Positions 52,598-60,936 of a DNA stretch of 64,000 bases are shown here, piece by piece. Numbering within the stretch: position 1 is the first letter of the stretch; each line of letters starts with the position of its first letter. The DNA is from an uncultured Pseudomonadales bacterium (GTDB lineage: Bacteria > Pseudomonadota > Gammaproteobacteria > Pseudomonadales > Azotimanducaceae), in contig OX638346.1 of assembly GCA_951813515.1 (NCBI GenBank), positions 2,597,617 through 2,661,616 on the forward strand, written 5' to 3'. Both the position numbers and the translations under genes were made by a program. The notes below the pieces were generated by a model, which worked only from the letters and a program-made list of their open reading frames with translations, was not told the DNA's origin and made no database searches.

Positions 52598-54658
52598 ATG
52601 CGTTCACCCTGCCGATTCTGCAGGGAGTGCAGACCGGTCCTGGCGGCGCCCATGGTGTTCTGCGCCCTGACGTTCTCGGCTGCGCCGGAACTGGAAGAGG
52701 TCGTCGTACGTGCCGATGCATCGGTGGCCGCGGCACATGGGACAGCCGGCAGCGTGGCCACGGTGGACGCCGATGCGATCGACCTCACCCGCGCCGTCCA
52801 CGTGCATGAAGTCATCGTCCGGGTTCCGGGCGTGTGGATCTCGCGCGGCTCGGGCCACGAGCACCTGGCGGCGATCCGCTCCGGCGTATTGACGGGTGCG
52901 GGTGCCTGCGGCGGGTTCCTGTATCTCGAAAACGGCGTGCCCATTCGTCCGCCCGGCTTTTGCAATGTCAACAACCTGTTCGAGTTGAACACGGAACAGG
53001 CGGTCGCGATCGAGGTGGTGCGGGGTCCCGCAAGCGCGCTGTTCGGCGGCAACGCCCTGCGCGGCGTCATCAACACCGTTACCGCGACGAGTGCCCGGGG
53101 CTGGCGCGGGAGTGTCGAGGCGGGTCCCTACCGGTACCTGCAGACCCGAATCGGGGGCGGCGGTGACGGCTGGCGGCTGGATACCCTGTCCACCTCTTCG
53201 TTCGGTTATCGCGACGATACCGGCTACGGCCAGCAGAAAGTGCATGCGGCGGCGCGTGGCGCAACGGCGGGTTGGGATGTGGCGACGACGGTCACTGCGA
53301 CGTTGCTGAACCAGGAAACCGGGGGCTTTGTGCGCGGTTTCGAGGCGTACGACTCGGATCTCAGGCGCACCAATCCCAATCCCGAGGCGTACCGGGACGC
53401 CTGGTCCGCGCGCGCCACGAGCACTTGGCGCCGGGCGTTGACGTCGTCGTCGACGCTCACGGTGACTCCGTACATGCGGCGTTCGTCGATGGCGTTCCTG
53501 CAACACTTTCTGCCCGGTCAGCCGCTGGAAGAGAACGGTCAGCGCAGTGTGGGGCTGCAGGTCCGACTGGATTCCGACGGTGGTTGGCGTTGGACCGCCG
53601 GCGCCGCCCTGGATGCGTTCGATGCGCGTCTGTCGGAGCGTCAGGAGCACCCCACGCGCGGGTCACCGTTCCTGGTCGCGACGCGTCCACTCGGCACGCA
53701 CTACGACTATCGTGTCGGCGGCCTTACCCTGGCGATGTTCTACGACGCGGGTATCGATCTCGCCGCCGGCTTCGAGGCGGTGGCCAGCGCACGCCTTGAG
53801 CGCAACAGCTATGCGTACGACAACCGGCACCTCGACGGCAATACCCGCGACGACGGCAGCGCATGCGGTTTCGGCGGCTGCCTGTATACGCGTCCCGCCG
53901 ACCGCGACGATGCGTATACAAATGCGGCGGGGCGCCTCGGCCTGCACTGGTCGCCGTCCAGCCACCGCAGCATTTACCTCGTGACGGGCCAGGGATTCCG
54001 CCCGCCGCAGACGACGGAACTCTACCGCCTGCAGCGCGGACAGGTCGTCGCCGACCTCGACAGCGAGACGTTACGTTCCGTCGAGGCCGGGGTGCGCGGT
54101 GTCGGCGCTGGACTCGACTATGACGTGGCGCTATATGCCCAGGCCACGAAGGACCTCATTTTTCGAGATTCCGGTGGCTTCAACGTCAGCGACGGCAGGA
54201 CGGAGTCAACGGGGATCGAGGCTGCCGTGACCTGGACTGCGGGCGCACATGTGCTGGACCTGGCGGCGACCCATGCCCGCCACCGCTACGCCTTCACCCG
54301 CGATGTCAGCGGGGGCGAGCGCATTACCGACGGCAACGACGTGGACACGGCGCCGCGCTGGCTCGGCAGCGCACGCTGGCGCTTCGAAACGGACCGCGGG
54401 GTTTCCGAGTTCGAGGTCGTCTATCTAGGCGCCCATTCCATCAACGCTTCCAACACCGCACGCTATGGCGGCCACCGGTTGCTGAACTGGCGCGGGTCCT
54501 GGGACGCAACGCCCCGGGTCAGGCTGTTCGCGCGGCTGCTGAACCTGCTCGATGTCCCCTACGCTGATCGCGCGGACTTCGCCTTCGGCAGCTATCGCTA
54601 CTTTCCCGGCATGCCGCGTCAACTCTACGCGGGCATCGAGGTGAAGCTGTTCGACTAG
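52598..54658 (+). CDS. TonB-dependent outer-membrane receptor
   Basis: The 686-residue product has a signal region, a plug domain (LEEVVVRADASVAAAHGT, VHEVIVRVPGVWISRG, then VRGPASALFGGNALRGVINTVT) and a 22-strand barrel ending at KLFD. Such receptors import siderophores, vitamins or other scarce molecules with TonB energy. The plug has cysteines in GAGACGGFLYLENGVP, and loops include CGFGGC. ATG 52598 is preferred; TTG 52583 is upstream. No uptake genes are adjacent, so the ligand is unknown. Its stop codon forms one end of a hairpin. Confidence 0.93.
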   Translation: MRSPCRFCRECRPVLAAPMVFCALTFSAAPELEEVVVRADASVAAAHGTAGSVATVDADAIDLTRAVHVHEVIVRVPGVWISRGSGHEHLAAIRSGVLTGAGACGGFLYLENGVPIRPPGFCNVNNLFELNTEQAVAIEVVRGPASALFGGNALRGVINTVTATSARGWRGSVEAGPYRYLQTRIGGGGDGWRLDTLSTSSFGYRDDTGYGQQKVHAAARGATAGWDVATTVTATLLNQETGGFVRGFEAYDSDLRRTNPNPEAYRDAWSARATSTWRRALTSSSTLTVTPYMRRSSMAFLQHFLPGQPLEENGQRSVGLQVRLDSDGGWRWTAGAALDAFDARLSERQEHPTRGSPFLVATRPLGTHYDYRVGGLTLAMFYDAGIDLAAGFEAVASARLERNSYAYDNRHLDGNTRDDGSACGFGGCLYTRPADRDDAYTNAAGRLGLHWSPSSHRSIYLVTGQGFRPPQTTELYRLQRGQVVADLDSETLRSVEAGVRGVGAGLDYDVALYAQATKDLIFRDSGGFNVSDGRTESTGIEAAVTWTAGAHVLDLAATHARHRYAFTRDVSGGERITDGNDVDTAPRWLGSARWRFETDRGVSEFEVVYLGAHSINASNTARYGGHRLLNWRGSWDATPRVRLFARLLNLLDVPYADRADFAFGSYRYFPGMPRQLYAGIEVKLFD

Positions 54659-54678
54659 TGTCGTGTGACACGACACTA
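54656..54678. terminator. Hairpin linking two convergent stop codons
   Basis: TAGTGTCGTG-TGA-CACGACACTA has perfect 10-base arms and a 3-base loop. The TAG at one end is the stop of the TonB receptor; the CTA at the other end is the stop of murA on the other strand. It can serve as a bidirectional terminator, though it lacks a T-run. A related, shorter hairpin follows ftsQ at 3916. Confidence 0.6.
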
Positions 54679-56037
54679 AGCTACCGCAGCCTGCCGGCTC
54701 GGCACATCGATGTCCGCGCCCACGCTCGCCAAGCGTTCTGGCACGTTGACGTAACCGCGTTCGATGAATCGCGTGCCGAAGATCGTGGTCTCGCCATCGG
54801 CGATCAATGCTGCCAGCAGGTAAGCGAATCCGGCGCGCAGGTCGGGAATCTCGATTTGCCGACCTGCGAGGGCCGTGGCGCCCTGGACGATGGCGCTGTG
54901 CGGAAAGTTGCGGTCGGTGAAACGGCATGCCTTGCCGCCGAGGCAATCGTTGGTCAGCGTGATGTTGGCGCCCATGGCATTCAGCGTGCTCGTATAGCCG
55001 AATCGCTTCTCGTACACGGTCTCGTGCACGACGGAGACGCCGTGGGCCTGGGTCAGTAGCGTCACCATGGGCTGCTGCCAGTCGGTCATGAAGCCGGGAT
55101 GCACGTCGGTCTCTATGTGGATGGGTTTAAGGGCTTCGCGGGCGCGGAAGAAGGTAATGCCACCGGCGTCCACTTCGAACCCGCCGCCGATCTTTCGCAG
55201 GATATTGAGAAACGTGATCATGGCGGCCTGGTCCGCCCCTTCGATGCGAAGCCGGCCTTCGGTCGCGACGGACGCCATGGCGAAGGACGCTACTTCGATA
55301 CGGTCGCGAACCGGGTCATGGTGCGCGCCGTGAAGCTCCTCGACTCCCTCGATCACGATCTTCCGGTCGGTATCGATCTGGATCAGGGCCCCCATCTTCT
55401 GCAGGAAGAGCACGGTATCGACGATCTCGGGCTCCACCGCCGCGTTGTTGATCACCGTGGTCCCTTCGGCGAGGCATGCCGCGAAGATCGCGTTCTCCGT
55501 TGCGCCGACACTGGGGTAGGGTAGCGCGAGCACCGTGCCCCGGAGCCGATCCGCTCTGGCGGTATAGCCGTCGTCGTCCTCGTCGATTTCCGCGCCCATC
55601 TTACGCAGCAGGTCGACGTGGAAGTCGATGGGCCGCTCCCCGATGTTGCAGCCGCCCACCACGGGGACGCGGGCCATCCCCGCCCGGTGGAGGAGGGGAG
55701 CGATCAACAGGATCGGGATTCGGTTGACCCCGGAATACCGTTCGCTGATCGCGGTCGATGCGATGCGCGGCGTAGCCAGGTCGACGGAGCCGTCATCACG
55801 TCGGTCATACGTCGCGCCGATTTCCGTCAGCATGTCGAGGACGACATCGATCTCGGTGATGTCGGGCACATCGCGTAGCCGGCAGGGCTCCGCCGTGAGA
55901 AGGGAGGCGACGAGTTGCTTGGTTACCGCGTTCTTCGCCGCCTGGGCGCGAATGCCTCCGCGCAACGGACGATGTCCGCGTATCCGGTACACGTTGAGAT
56001 TGGCGTCGGACACCGATTCGACGTCAGTCGGGAACAA
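54676..56037 (-). CDS. murA: UDP-N-acetylglucosamine 1-carboxyvinyltransferase MurA
   Basis: MurA starts peptidoglycan precursor synthesis by adding enolpyruvate to UDP-GlcNAc. The 453-residue protein has AKNAVTKQLVASLL with the catalytic Lys, GGCNIGERPIDFHVD with the active-site Cys that fosfomycin attacks, and HPGFMTDWQQPMVTLL. The N terminus is about 20 residues longer than in E. coli (MFPTDVESVSDANLNVYRI). It stands far from other mur genes in the window. Confidence 0.94.
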   Translation of the reverse strand: MFPTDVESVSDANLNVYRIRGHRPLRGGIRAQAAKNAVTKQLVASLLTAEPCRLRDVPDITEIDVVLDMLTEIGATYDRRDDGSVDLATPRIASTAISERYSGVNRIPILLIAPLLHRAGMARVPVVGGCNIGERPIDFHVDLLRKMGAEIDEDDDGYTARADRLRGTVLALPYPSVGATENAIFAACLAEGTTVINNAAVEPEIVDTVLFLQKMGALIQIDTDRKIVIEGVEELHGAHHDPVRDRIEVASFAMASVATEGRLRIEGADQAAMITFLNILRKIGGGFEVDAGGITFFRAREALKPIHIETDVHPGFMTDWQQPMVTLLTQAHGVSVVHETVYEKRFGYTSTLNAMGANITLTNDCLGGKACRFTDRNFPHSAIVQGATALAGRQIEIPDLRAGFAYLLAALIADGETTIFGTRFIERGYVNVPERLASVGADIDVPSRQAAVA

Positions 56038-56206
56038 GGGCGTGATTTAACGGCAAAACCGGGGGGAATGGAAGCAGAAGCCATCCCGGGCATCGGAGTG
56101 TCCGGTGCCACATTCCGGCCCTGCAGCGAAGGTATACTGACCGCGATTCATCGGGGAAATCGGTGGGCCGCACAGTGAACCTCGTGTAGGGCAACGGCGA
56201 CACGCA

Positions 56207-56527
56207 ATGGACAACCAGGCCAAGGCCATTTACGTCCTGTACGCGATCAGTATCGTGTTCGGCGTGACCGCAATCGTCGGCGTCGTGCTGGCGTACATGG
56301 GGCGTGCAGAGGCGCCGAACTGGCTTGCGAGCCACTACCGTTTCCAGATTCGCACTTTCTGGCTCCTGGTGCTGTTCTCCTTTATCGGCACGGTGCTGGT
56401 CCTGGTCCTGGTCGGCTATCTCGTGCTGGTGGCCACGGCGGTGTGGCTGATCGCGCGTTGCCTGAAGGGGTGGCGCCACCTGGACCGGCGCGAACCGGTC
56501 GACAACCTCGAGACATGGCTGTTCTGA
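56207..56527 (+). CDS. Small DUF4870-like membrane protein
   Basis: The 106-residue product has about three membrane segments (residues 8-30, 48-68 and 70-84) and a short basic loop, ending in RCLKGWRHLDRREPVDN. This layout resembles the small DUF4870-type membrane proteins. Function unknown. ATG 56207 follows GGGCAACGGCGACACGCA, a poor ribosome site. It is divergent from murA. Confidence 0.78.
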   Translation: MDNQAKAIYVLYAISIVFGVTAIVGVVLAYMGRAEAPNWLASHYRFQIRTFWLLVLFSFIGTVLVLVLVGYLVLVATAVWLIARCLKGWRHLDRREPVDNLETWLF

Positions 56528-56616
56528 TGCCGGCGCCCACGCCGACGGGTCGCGCGGTTCCCCGGGTTGTTGCCGGGCGATTGCAATGCCGCGCGCGGTC
56601 CGATAAATACGTTGTC

Positions 56617-57459
56617 ATGAGGATTTTTGCCGCTGCGCTCTGCGTCGCGCTATGCGGCTGCGCGTCGGTCATGTCGTCGGTCACCGAAGGGCTGGCGGAG
56701 GACATGTCGGACGCGCTGCTCAACACGGAAGACCTGCAGGTCGCCCGCGAGGGGTCCGCCGCCTTCCTGATCATGCTCGAGGGATTCCTGCGCAGCAGCC
56801 CCGACAGCATTGCCCTGATGCAGGCGGGGGTGACGTTGAATGGCGCGTACGCCACCGCCTTTGTCGACGACGAGGAGCGCCAGCGCAGGTTCGCTGGACG
56901 GGCATTCGAACTGGCGCAGCGGGCATCCTGCGCCAGGCTGTCATGGGCTTGTACCGCGCGCACCGACGACATCGAAGTGCTCGAAGCCAATTTGCGCACT
57001 CTCGATCAGGAAGACGTCTCGCTGGCGTATTCCCTGGCCTCGGCCTGGGGCGGTTGGATCGCGGCGAATAGCGCAGATTGGGGCGCGATCGCGGAACTCG
57101 GGCGGGCGAAGGCCGTCATGACGCGTATCGCCGAGGTGGACGAGACCCACGACAATGCCGGCCCCAGGCTCTATCTCGGGGTCATGGAAACCCTTGCGCC
57201 CCCGGCCCTCGGCGGCCGGCCGGAAGTCGGTCGGGGGCACTTCGAGCGCGCCATTGAACTTGCCGGTGGCGAGTACCTCATGCCCCGGGTGTTCCTGGCG
57301 GAATACTATGCCCGGCTCGTTTTCGACCGCGAGTTGCACGACCGGGAACTCAACGCCGTGCTGCGGGCGAATCCGAGGGTCGAGGGGTTGACGCTCGCCA
57401 ACCGGATCGCGCAGGAGCGCGCCCGCGAATTGCTGGAGTCTGCGGATGAATATTTCTGA
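56617..57459 (+). CDS. TRAP transporter TatT-family lipoprotein
   Basis: The 280-residue product starts with a lipoprotein signal (LCVALCGC, modified Cys at about residue 15). The mature part is made of helix-turn-helix repeats of the TPR type, ending in RIAQERARELLESADEYF. The TatT proteins form trimers that hold several DctP-type binding proteins in the periplasm. Placing directly before dctP, with a 14-base overlap, fits that role. Confidence 0.87.
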   Translation: MRIFAAALCVALCGCASVMSSVTEGLAEDMSDALLNTEDLQVAREGSAAFLIMLEGFLRSSPDSIALMQAGVTLNGAYATAFVDDEERQRRFAGRAFELAQRASCARLSWACTARTDDIEVLEANLRTLDQEDVSLAYSLASAWGGWIAANSADWGAIAELGRAKAVMTRIAEVDETHDNAGPRLYLGVMETLAPPALGGRPEVGRGHFERAIELAGGEYLMPRVFLAEYYARLVFDRELHDRELNAVLRANPRVEGLTLANRIAQERARELLESADEYF

Positions 57460-58567
57460 ACGTGTGCCGGGCCGGTGTTTCGGGGTACGTCTCGCCGTCG
57501 CTACCCTGCTGGTCTCGTGTTCGGCACCCATGGGCGCAGCGACCATCAAAATGGCGACGGTGTCGCCGGAGGGTACGGTATGGATGAGGTTGCTGCGCGA
57601 CGCCGCCGCAAAGATCGAGCAGGAGACCGCAGGACGCGTCGAACTGAAGATTTATCCGGGTGGGGTAATGGGGGACGACCCGATCGTCATGCGCAAGATG
57701 CGCATCGGCCAACTGCAGGCCGCGATCCTCACGACGGGTACCTTCGGCAAGATTTTCCCGGACGCGCAGCTCTACAACCTGCCCATGCAGTTCGCCGACT
57801 TCGAGGAGGTGGACTACGTGCGCGAACGCCTGGACACCACGTTGCAGCAGGGACTGGAGGAGAACGGCTTCATCTGTCCGGGATTCGCGGAGGTGGGCAT
57901 GGCCTATGCGATGAGCAAGCGTCGGGTGCATTCGATCAGCGATGCTTCAGGCATCAAGCTCTGGACGCCCCCCGGCAATGAGGCTGCAGTGAAGGCCATT
58001 ACCGCATTCGGCATCTCCCCGGTGCCGCTGGGAATGACCGATGTCTTGGCGGGGTTGCAGACCGGTCTGATCGATTCCGTCGCTACACCGCTCGTGGGCG
58101 CTCTCGCTCTGCAGTGGCATAACCAGCTCGACTACGTCCTCGACCTCCCGTTCATGTACATCTATGCGCTGATGGTCCTGCCGGAACGGTCGTTCAATCG
58201 ACTCGAAGAGGCCGACCGGGCGATCGTCCGCCGCCTGCTCGGGGAGGCGGTGCGCACTGCCGACGCGCGCAATCGCGCGGACCACCATGCCGTTCGAGAG
58301 GTGCTGCGAAAACAGGGCCTCGAGTTCATTCAGCCTTCGGTGGCGGAGGTTCGGCAATGGCAGGATCGCGCGCGTGCGGCGTCCCTGGATTGGGTCGAGG
58401 ACGGCATCGTGAGCCGGGAGTACCACGAACTCTTGAACTCCCACCTCGCGGCGTTCAGGAAGGCGTCCGGTAAACCATCCGGAGACCCGTCCGGGAACGC
58501 GCGTGCCCCACAGCCGGCGCCTTCGGCTTCGGCTGTGGCCCGGCCCCGCTCGTCGATCATTGAATGA
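57446..58567 (+). CDS. TRAP transporter substrate-binding protein DctP
   Basis: The 373-residue product has a signal peptide, then ATIKMATVSPEGTVWMRLLR, RVELKIYPGGVMGDD and the ligand-arginine region GIKLWTPPGNEAAVKAITAF (about residues 174-193). Its last 30 residues (after GKPSGDPSGNARA) are encoded by the dispersed hairpin repeat and are Pro/Ala/Ser-rich, unlike the rest. The start codon ATG 57446 lies inside tatT. The substrate is an organic acid or similar; unknown. Confidence 0.93.
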   Translation: MNISERVPGRCFGVRLAVATLLVSCSAPMGAATIKMATVSPEGTVWMRLLRDAAAKIEQETAGRVELKIYPGGVMGDDPIVMRKMRIGQLQAAILTTGTFGKIFPDAQLYNLPMQFADFEEVDYVRERLDTTLQQGLEENGFICPGFAEVGMAYAMSKRRVHSISDASGIKLWTPPGNEAAVKAITAFGISPVPLGMTDVLAGLQTGLIDSVATPLVGALALQWHNQLDYVLDLPFMYIYALMVLPERSFNRLEEADRAIVRRLLGEAVRTADARNRADHHAVREVLRKQGLEFIQPSVAEVRQWQDRARAASLDWVEDGIVSREYHELLNSHLAAFRKASGKPSGDPSGNARAPQPAPSASAVARPRSSIIE

Positions 58568-58612
58568 ACTCCCCCGGTCGCTGGCGCTCCACGGGAAAGT
58601 TCGTTCCATGAT
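58495..58612. repeat. Second copy of the composite repeat, across the dctP end and dctQ start
   Basis: The left part has a perfect hairpin (arms CACAGCCG and CGGCTGTG). The right part (GGCCCGGCCCCGCTCGTCG to TCGTTCCATGATAG) matches the element at 52315-52382 with few changes. The dctP stop and the dctQ ribosome-site region lie inside it. Confidence 0.85.
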
Positions 58613-59099
58613 AGTGCTGAATGACGTCGCACGTGCGCTGCGACGGATAGAGTCCGGGCTCCTCGTCGCGCTGCTGCTGGCGATGATCGGCGTGGCCGTG
58701 TACCAGGTCGCGGCGAGAAACCTGTTTGACACCGGCCTGACCTGGGGCGATGGCATGGTGCGGGTCGCATTGCTCTGGATCACGATGATCGGCGCGATGG
58801 CGGCAGGGCCGGACGGACACATCCGCGTGGATGTGGTCGGCCGGTTTGCGAGCGAGCGGACCGCGCGGCGGCTGGCGCGCGTCACGAACCTGTTCACCGC
58901 GATGCTCTGCCTTGCGCTGGCGTGGTACTCGATCACGCTGATCGGTTACGACTACGCCGACGGGACCCCCGGCTTCGGCGCCGTGCCGGCCTGGATTTGC
59001 GAACTGGTCATACCCGTTGCCTCCGGCGTAATGGGTCTGCGCTATCTCATCTCCTCGGTCAAGCCGCCGCTTGCCCAGGCGCTGGAGGAGCAGCCATGA
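58608..59099 (+). CDS. TRAP transporter small membrane subunit DctQ
   Basis: The 163-residue protein has four membrane segments with the small-subunit pattern (QVAARNLFDTGLTWGDGMVR, then WITMIGAMAAGPDGHIRVDV). ATG 58608 lies at the right edge of the repeat element, whose GGGAAAGTTCG is the only ribosome site. It overlaps dctM by four bases. Confidence 0.92.
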   Translation: MIVLNDVARALRRIESGLLVALLLAMIGVAVYQVAARNLFDTGLTWGDGMVRVALLWITMIGAMAAGPDGHIRVDVVGRFASERTARRLARVTNLFTAMLCLALAWYSITLIGYDYADGTPGFGAVPAWICELVIPVASGVMGLRYLISSVKPPLAQALEEQP

Positions 59100-60367
59100 T
59101 CGTCGCGCTTGCCATCGGCATCATTCTCCTGGCCATCCTCGGCGCACCGCTCTTCGCCGTCGTGATGGCGGCGGCAATGCTCGGCTTTTATTCGGCTGGC
59201 GTCGATCTGACCGTCGTGCCCATAGAGCTGTACCGCATCGCCGACACGCCGCTGCTGGTGGCGCTGCCGTTCTTCACCTTCGCCGGATATCTCATGGTGG
59301 CGGCGAAGACATCGGAACGGCTCATGGACCTCACCCGGGCGCTGTTCGGGTGGATGCCGTCCGGTCTCCCCATCGTCGGTTTCGTCGCCTGCGCGGTTTT
59401 CACCGCGCTCACCGGCGCGTCGGGCGTGACGATCGTCGCCGTCGGGGCGCTGCTCCTGCCGATGCTGATGGCCAACGGCTATTCGGAGCGCTACAGCCTG
59501 GGGCTGGTGACGACCTCGGGCAGCCTCGGCCTGCTGATAGTGCCGTCGGTGCCGCTCATCCTGTACGGCATCGTCGCCCAGCAGATGGATGTGGGTGAGC
59601 CGTTCACCATCCAGCAGCTGTTTCTCGCGGGACTGTTGCCGGCGCTGCTCATGATCGGTCTGTTGTCCGGTTGGACGGCGCTGCGCCATCGCGGCGCCCC
59701 TCGCACGCCGTTCGAAGGCCGCGCCCTCTGGAAGGCGGTAAAGGCGGCGCGATGGGAGCTGCCGTTGCCATTCGTCGTCCTGGGCGGCATCTACTCCGGC
59801 CTGTTCGCCATTTCCGAAGCCGCAGCGATGACGGCGCTCTACGTTCTGGTCGCGGAGGTGTTCCTCTACAAGGAAGTCGCCATCAAGCGTCTGGCCGGGA
59901 TCGTTCGCGAGTCGATGGTGATGGTGGGCAGCATCATCCTGATCCTCGGGGTGGCGCTGGCCTTCACGAACTTCCTGGTGGATGCCGAGGTGCCGCAGCG
60001 CGTCTTCGAGTTCGTCCAGGCCAGCATCAGCAGTCCGCTGACTTTCCTGATCCTGCTCAACATCCTCCTGCTGATCCTTGGCGCGGTGCTCGATGTCTAT
60101 GCGGCCGTGATCATCATGGTGCCGCTATTGCTGCCGGTGGCCGTCGGCTACGGCATCCATCCGGTGCATCTCGGCATCATCTTCCTCGCCAACCTGCAGA
60201 TCGGCTACTTCACGCCGCCGATCGGCATGAACCTCTTCATCGCGAGCTACCGGTTCGAAAGACCCGTGCTCGAACTCTATGCGGCATGCCTGCCGTTCAT
60301 GGGGGTGCTGCTGATCGCGCTGCTCCTGATCACCTACGTGCCCGCACTGTCGCTCTGGTTCCTGTAG
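59096..60367 (+). CDS. TRAP transporter large membrane subunit DctM
   Basis: The 423-residue protein has about twelve membrane segments and the DctM features: PLLVALPFFTFAGYLM, ALTGASGVTIVAVGALL and the late LANLQIGYFTPPIGMNLFIA. Together with DctP and DctQ it forms a sodium-driven solute importer. The ATGA overlap with dctQ shows coupling. Confidence 0.95.
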   Translation: MIVALAIGIILLAILGAPLFAVVMAAAMLGFYSAGVDLTVVPIELYRIADTPLLVALPFFTFAGYLMVAAKTSERLMDLTRALFGWMPSGLPIVGFVACAVFTALTGASGVTIVAVGALLLPMLMANGYSERYSLGLVTTSGSLGLLIVPSVPLILYGIVAQQMDVGEPFTIQQLFLAGLLPALLMIGLLSGWTALRHRGAPRTPFEGRALWKAVKAARWELPLPFVVLGGIYSGLFAISEAAAMTALYVLVAEVFLYKEVAIKRLAGIVRESMVMVGSIILILGVALAFTNFLVDAEVPQRVFEFVQASISSPLTFLILLNILLLILGAVLDVYAAVIIMVPLLLPVAVGYGIHPVHLGIIFLANLQIGYFTPPIGMNLFIASYRFERPVLELYAACLPFMGVLLIALLLITYVPALSLWFL

Positions 60368-60479
60368 CGCTTACTCGACTTCGGGCGTATTTCGCGCGCG
60401 AATATCAGCCTTTGTCCATATCCCTCGCCACGGGGCCACCCGAAAATGTTGGCAACATCGCGGCTATGGAATCGAGGGT

Positions 60480-60887
60480 ATGGAAGCGCGGTATTTCCTG
60501 GCGCGGCATCGACCGCGGCTGATCGAGATCGCCAAGGGTGCGTCGCCGGCGCTGCAGGGGAACGCAGACCTGACGCAATTGCTTGAAGAGATCTACCGGG
60601 ACTTCGACTCGGTGCCGGACAAGCCCGGCAAGCGCGAATCCCTGCCGGGAGAGGACGTGTTCTGGTGGTGCGTGACGATCCTGGAAGAACTCGAAGAAGT
60701 GGTTCGCCCCGGTCCGAAGACGGACCCATACCTCCTGATGATGATCGAGCAACTGCAGGAGATGGGAGGGCGACTCGAGCGCAACGAGGCCCTGCCGTCA
60801 CGGTTCGGCATTCACTGGTTCGACGACCTCGATGACGACTTCGACCTATCGCAGGACGAAAACCCGTCTGACTGCTTTAGGGACTGA
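60480..60887 (+). CDS. Hypothetical acidic protein
   Basis: The 135-residue product has no signal or membrane segment and ends in an acidic stretch (FDDLDDDFDLSQDEN). It contains GEDVFWWCVTILEELEEVV, a likely helix. Not recognised. ATG 60480 has a poor ribosome site. It converges with the transglutaminase-like gene across a short tandem repeat. Confidence 0.65.
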   Translation: MEARYFLARHRPRLIEIAKGASPALQGNADLTQLLEEIYRDFDSVPDKPGKRESLPGEDVFWWCVTILEELEEVVRPGPKTDPYLLMMIEQLQEMGGRLERNEALPSRFGIHWFDDLDDDFDLSQDENPSDCFRD

Positions 60888-60893
60888 AGCGAG

Positions 60894-60936
60894 CGGTCAG
60901 GTCCGGTCAAATCCGGTCAGGTCCGGTCAGGTCCGG
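60894..60936. repeat. 10-base tandem repeat (GTCCGGTCAG), about four copies
   Basis: Units of GTCCGGTCAG run from 60894 to 60936 between two convergent genes. The last unit covers the stop codon of the minus-strand gene. One unit is altered to ATCCGGTCAG. No inverted symmetry, so a terminator role is not supported. Confidence 0.8.
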
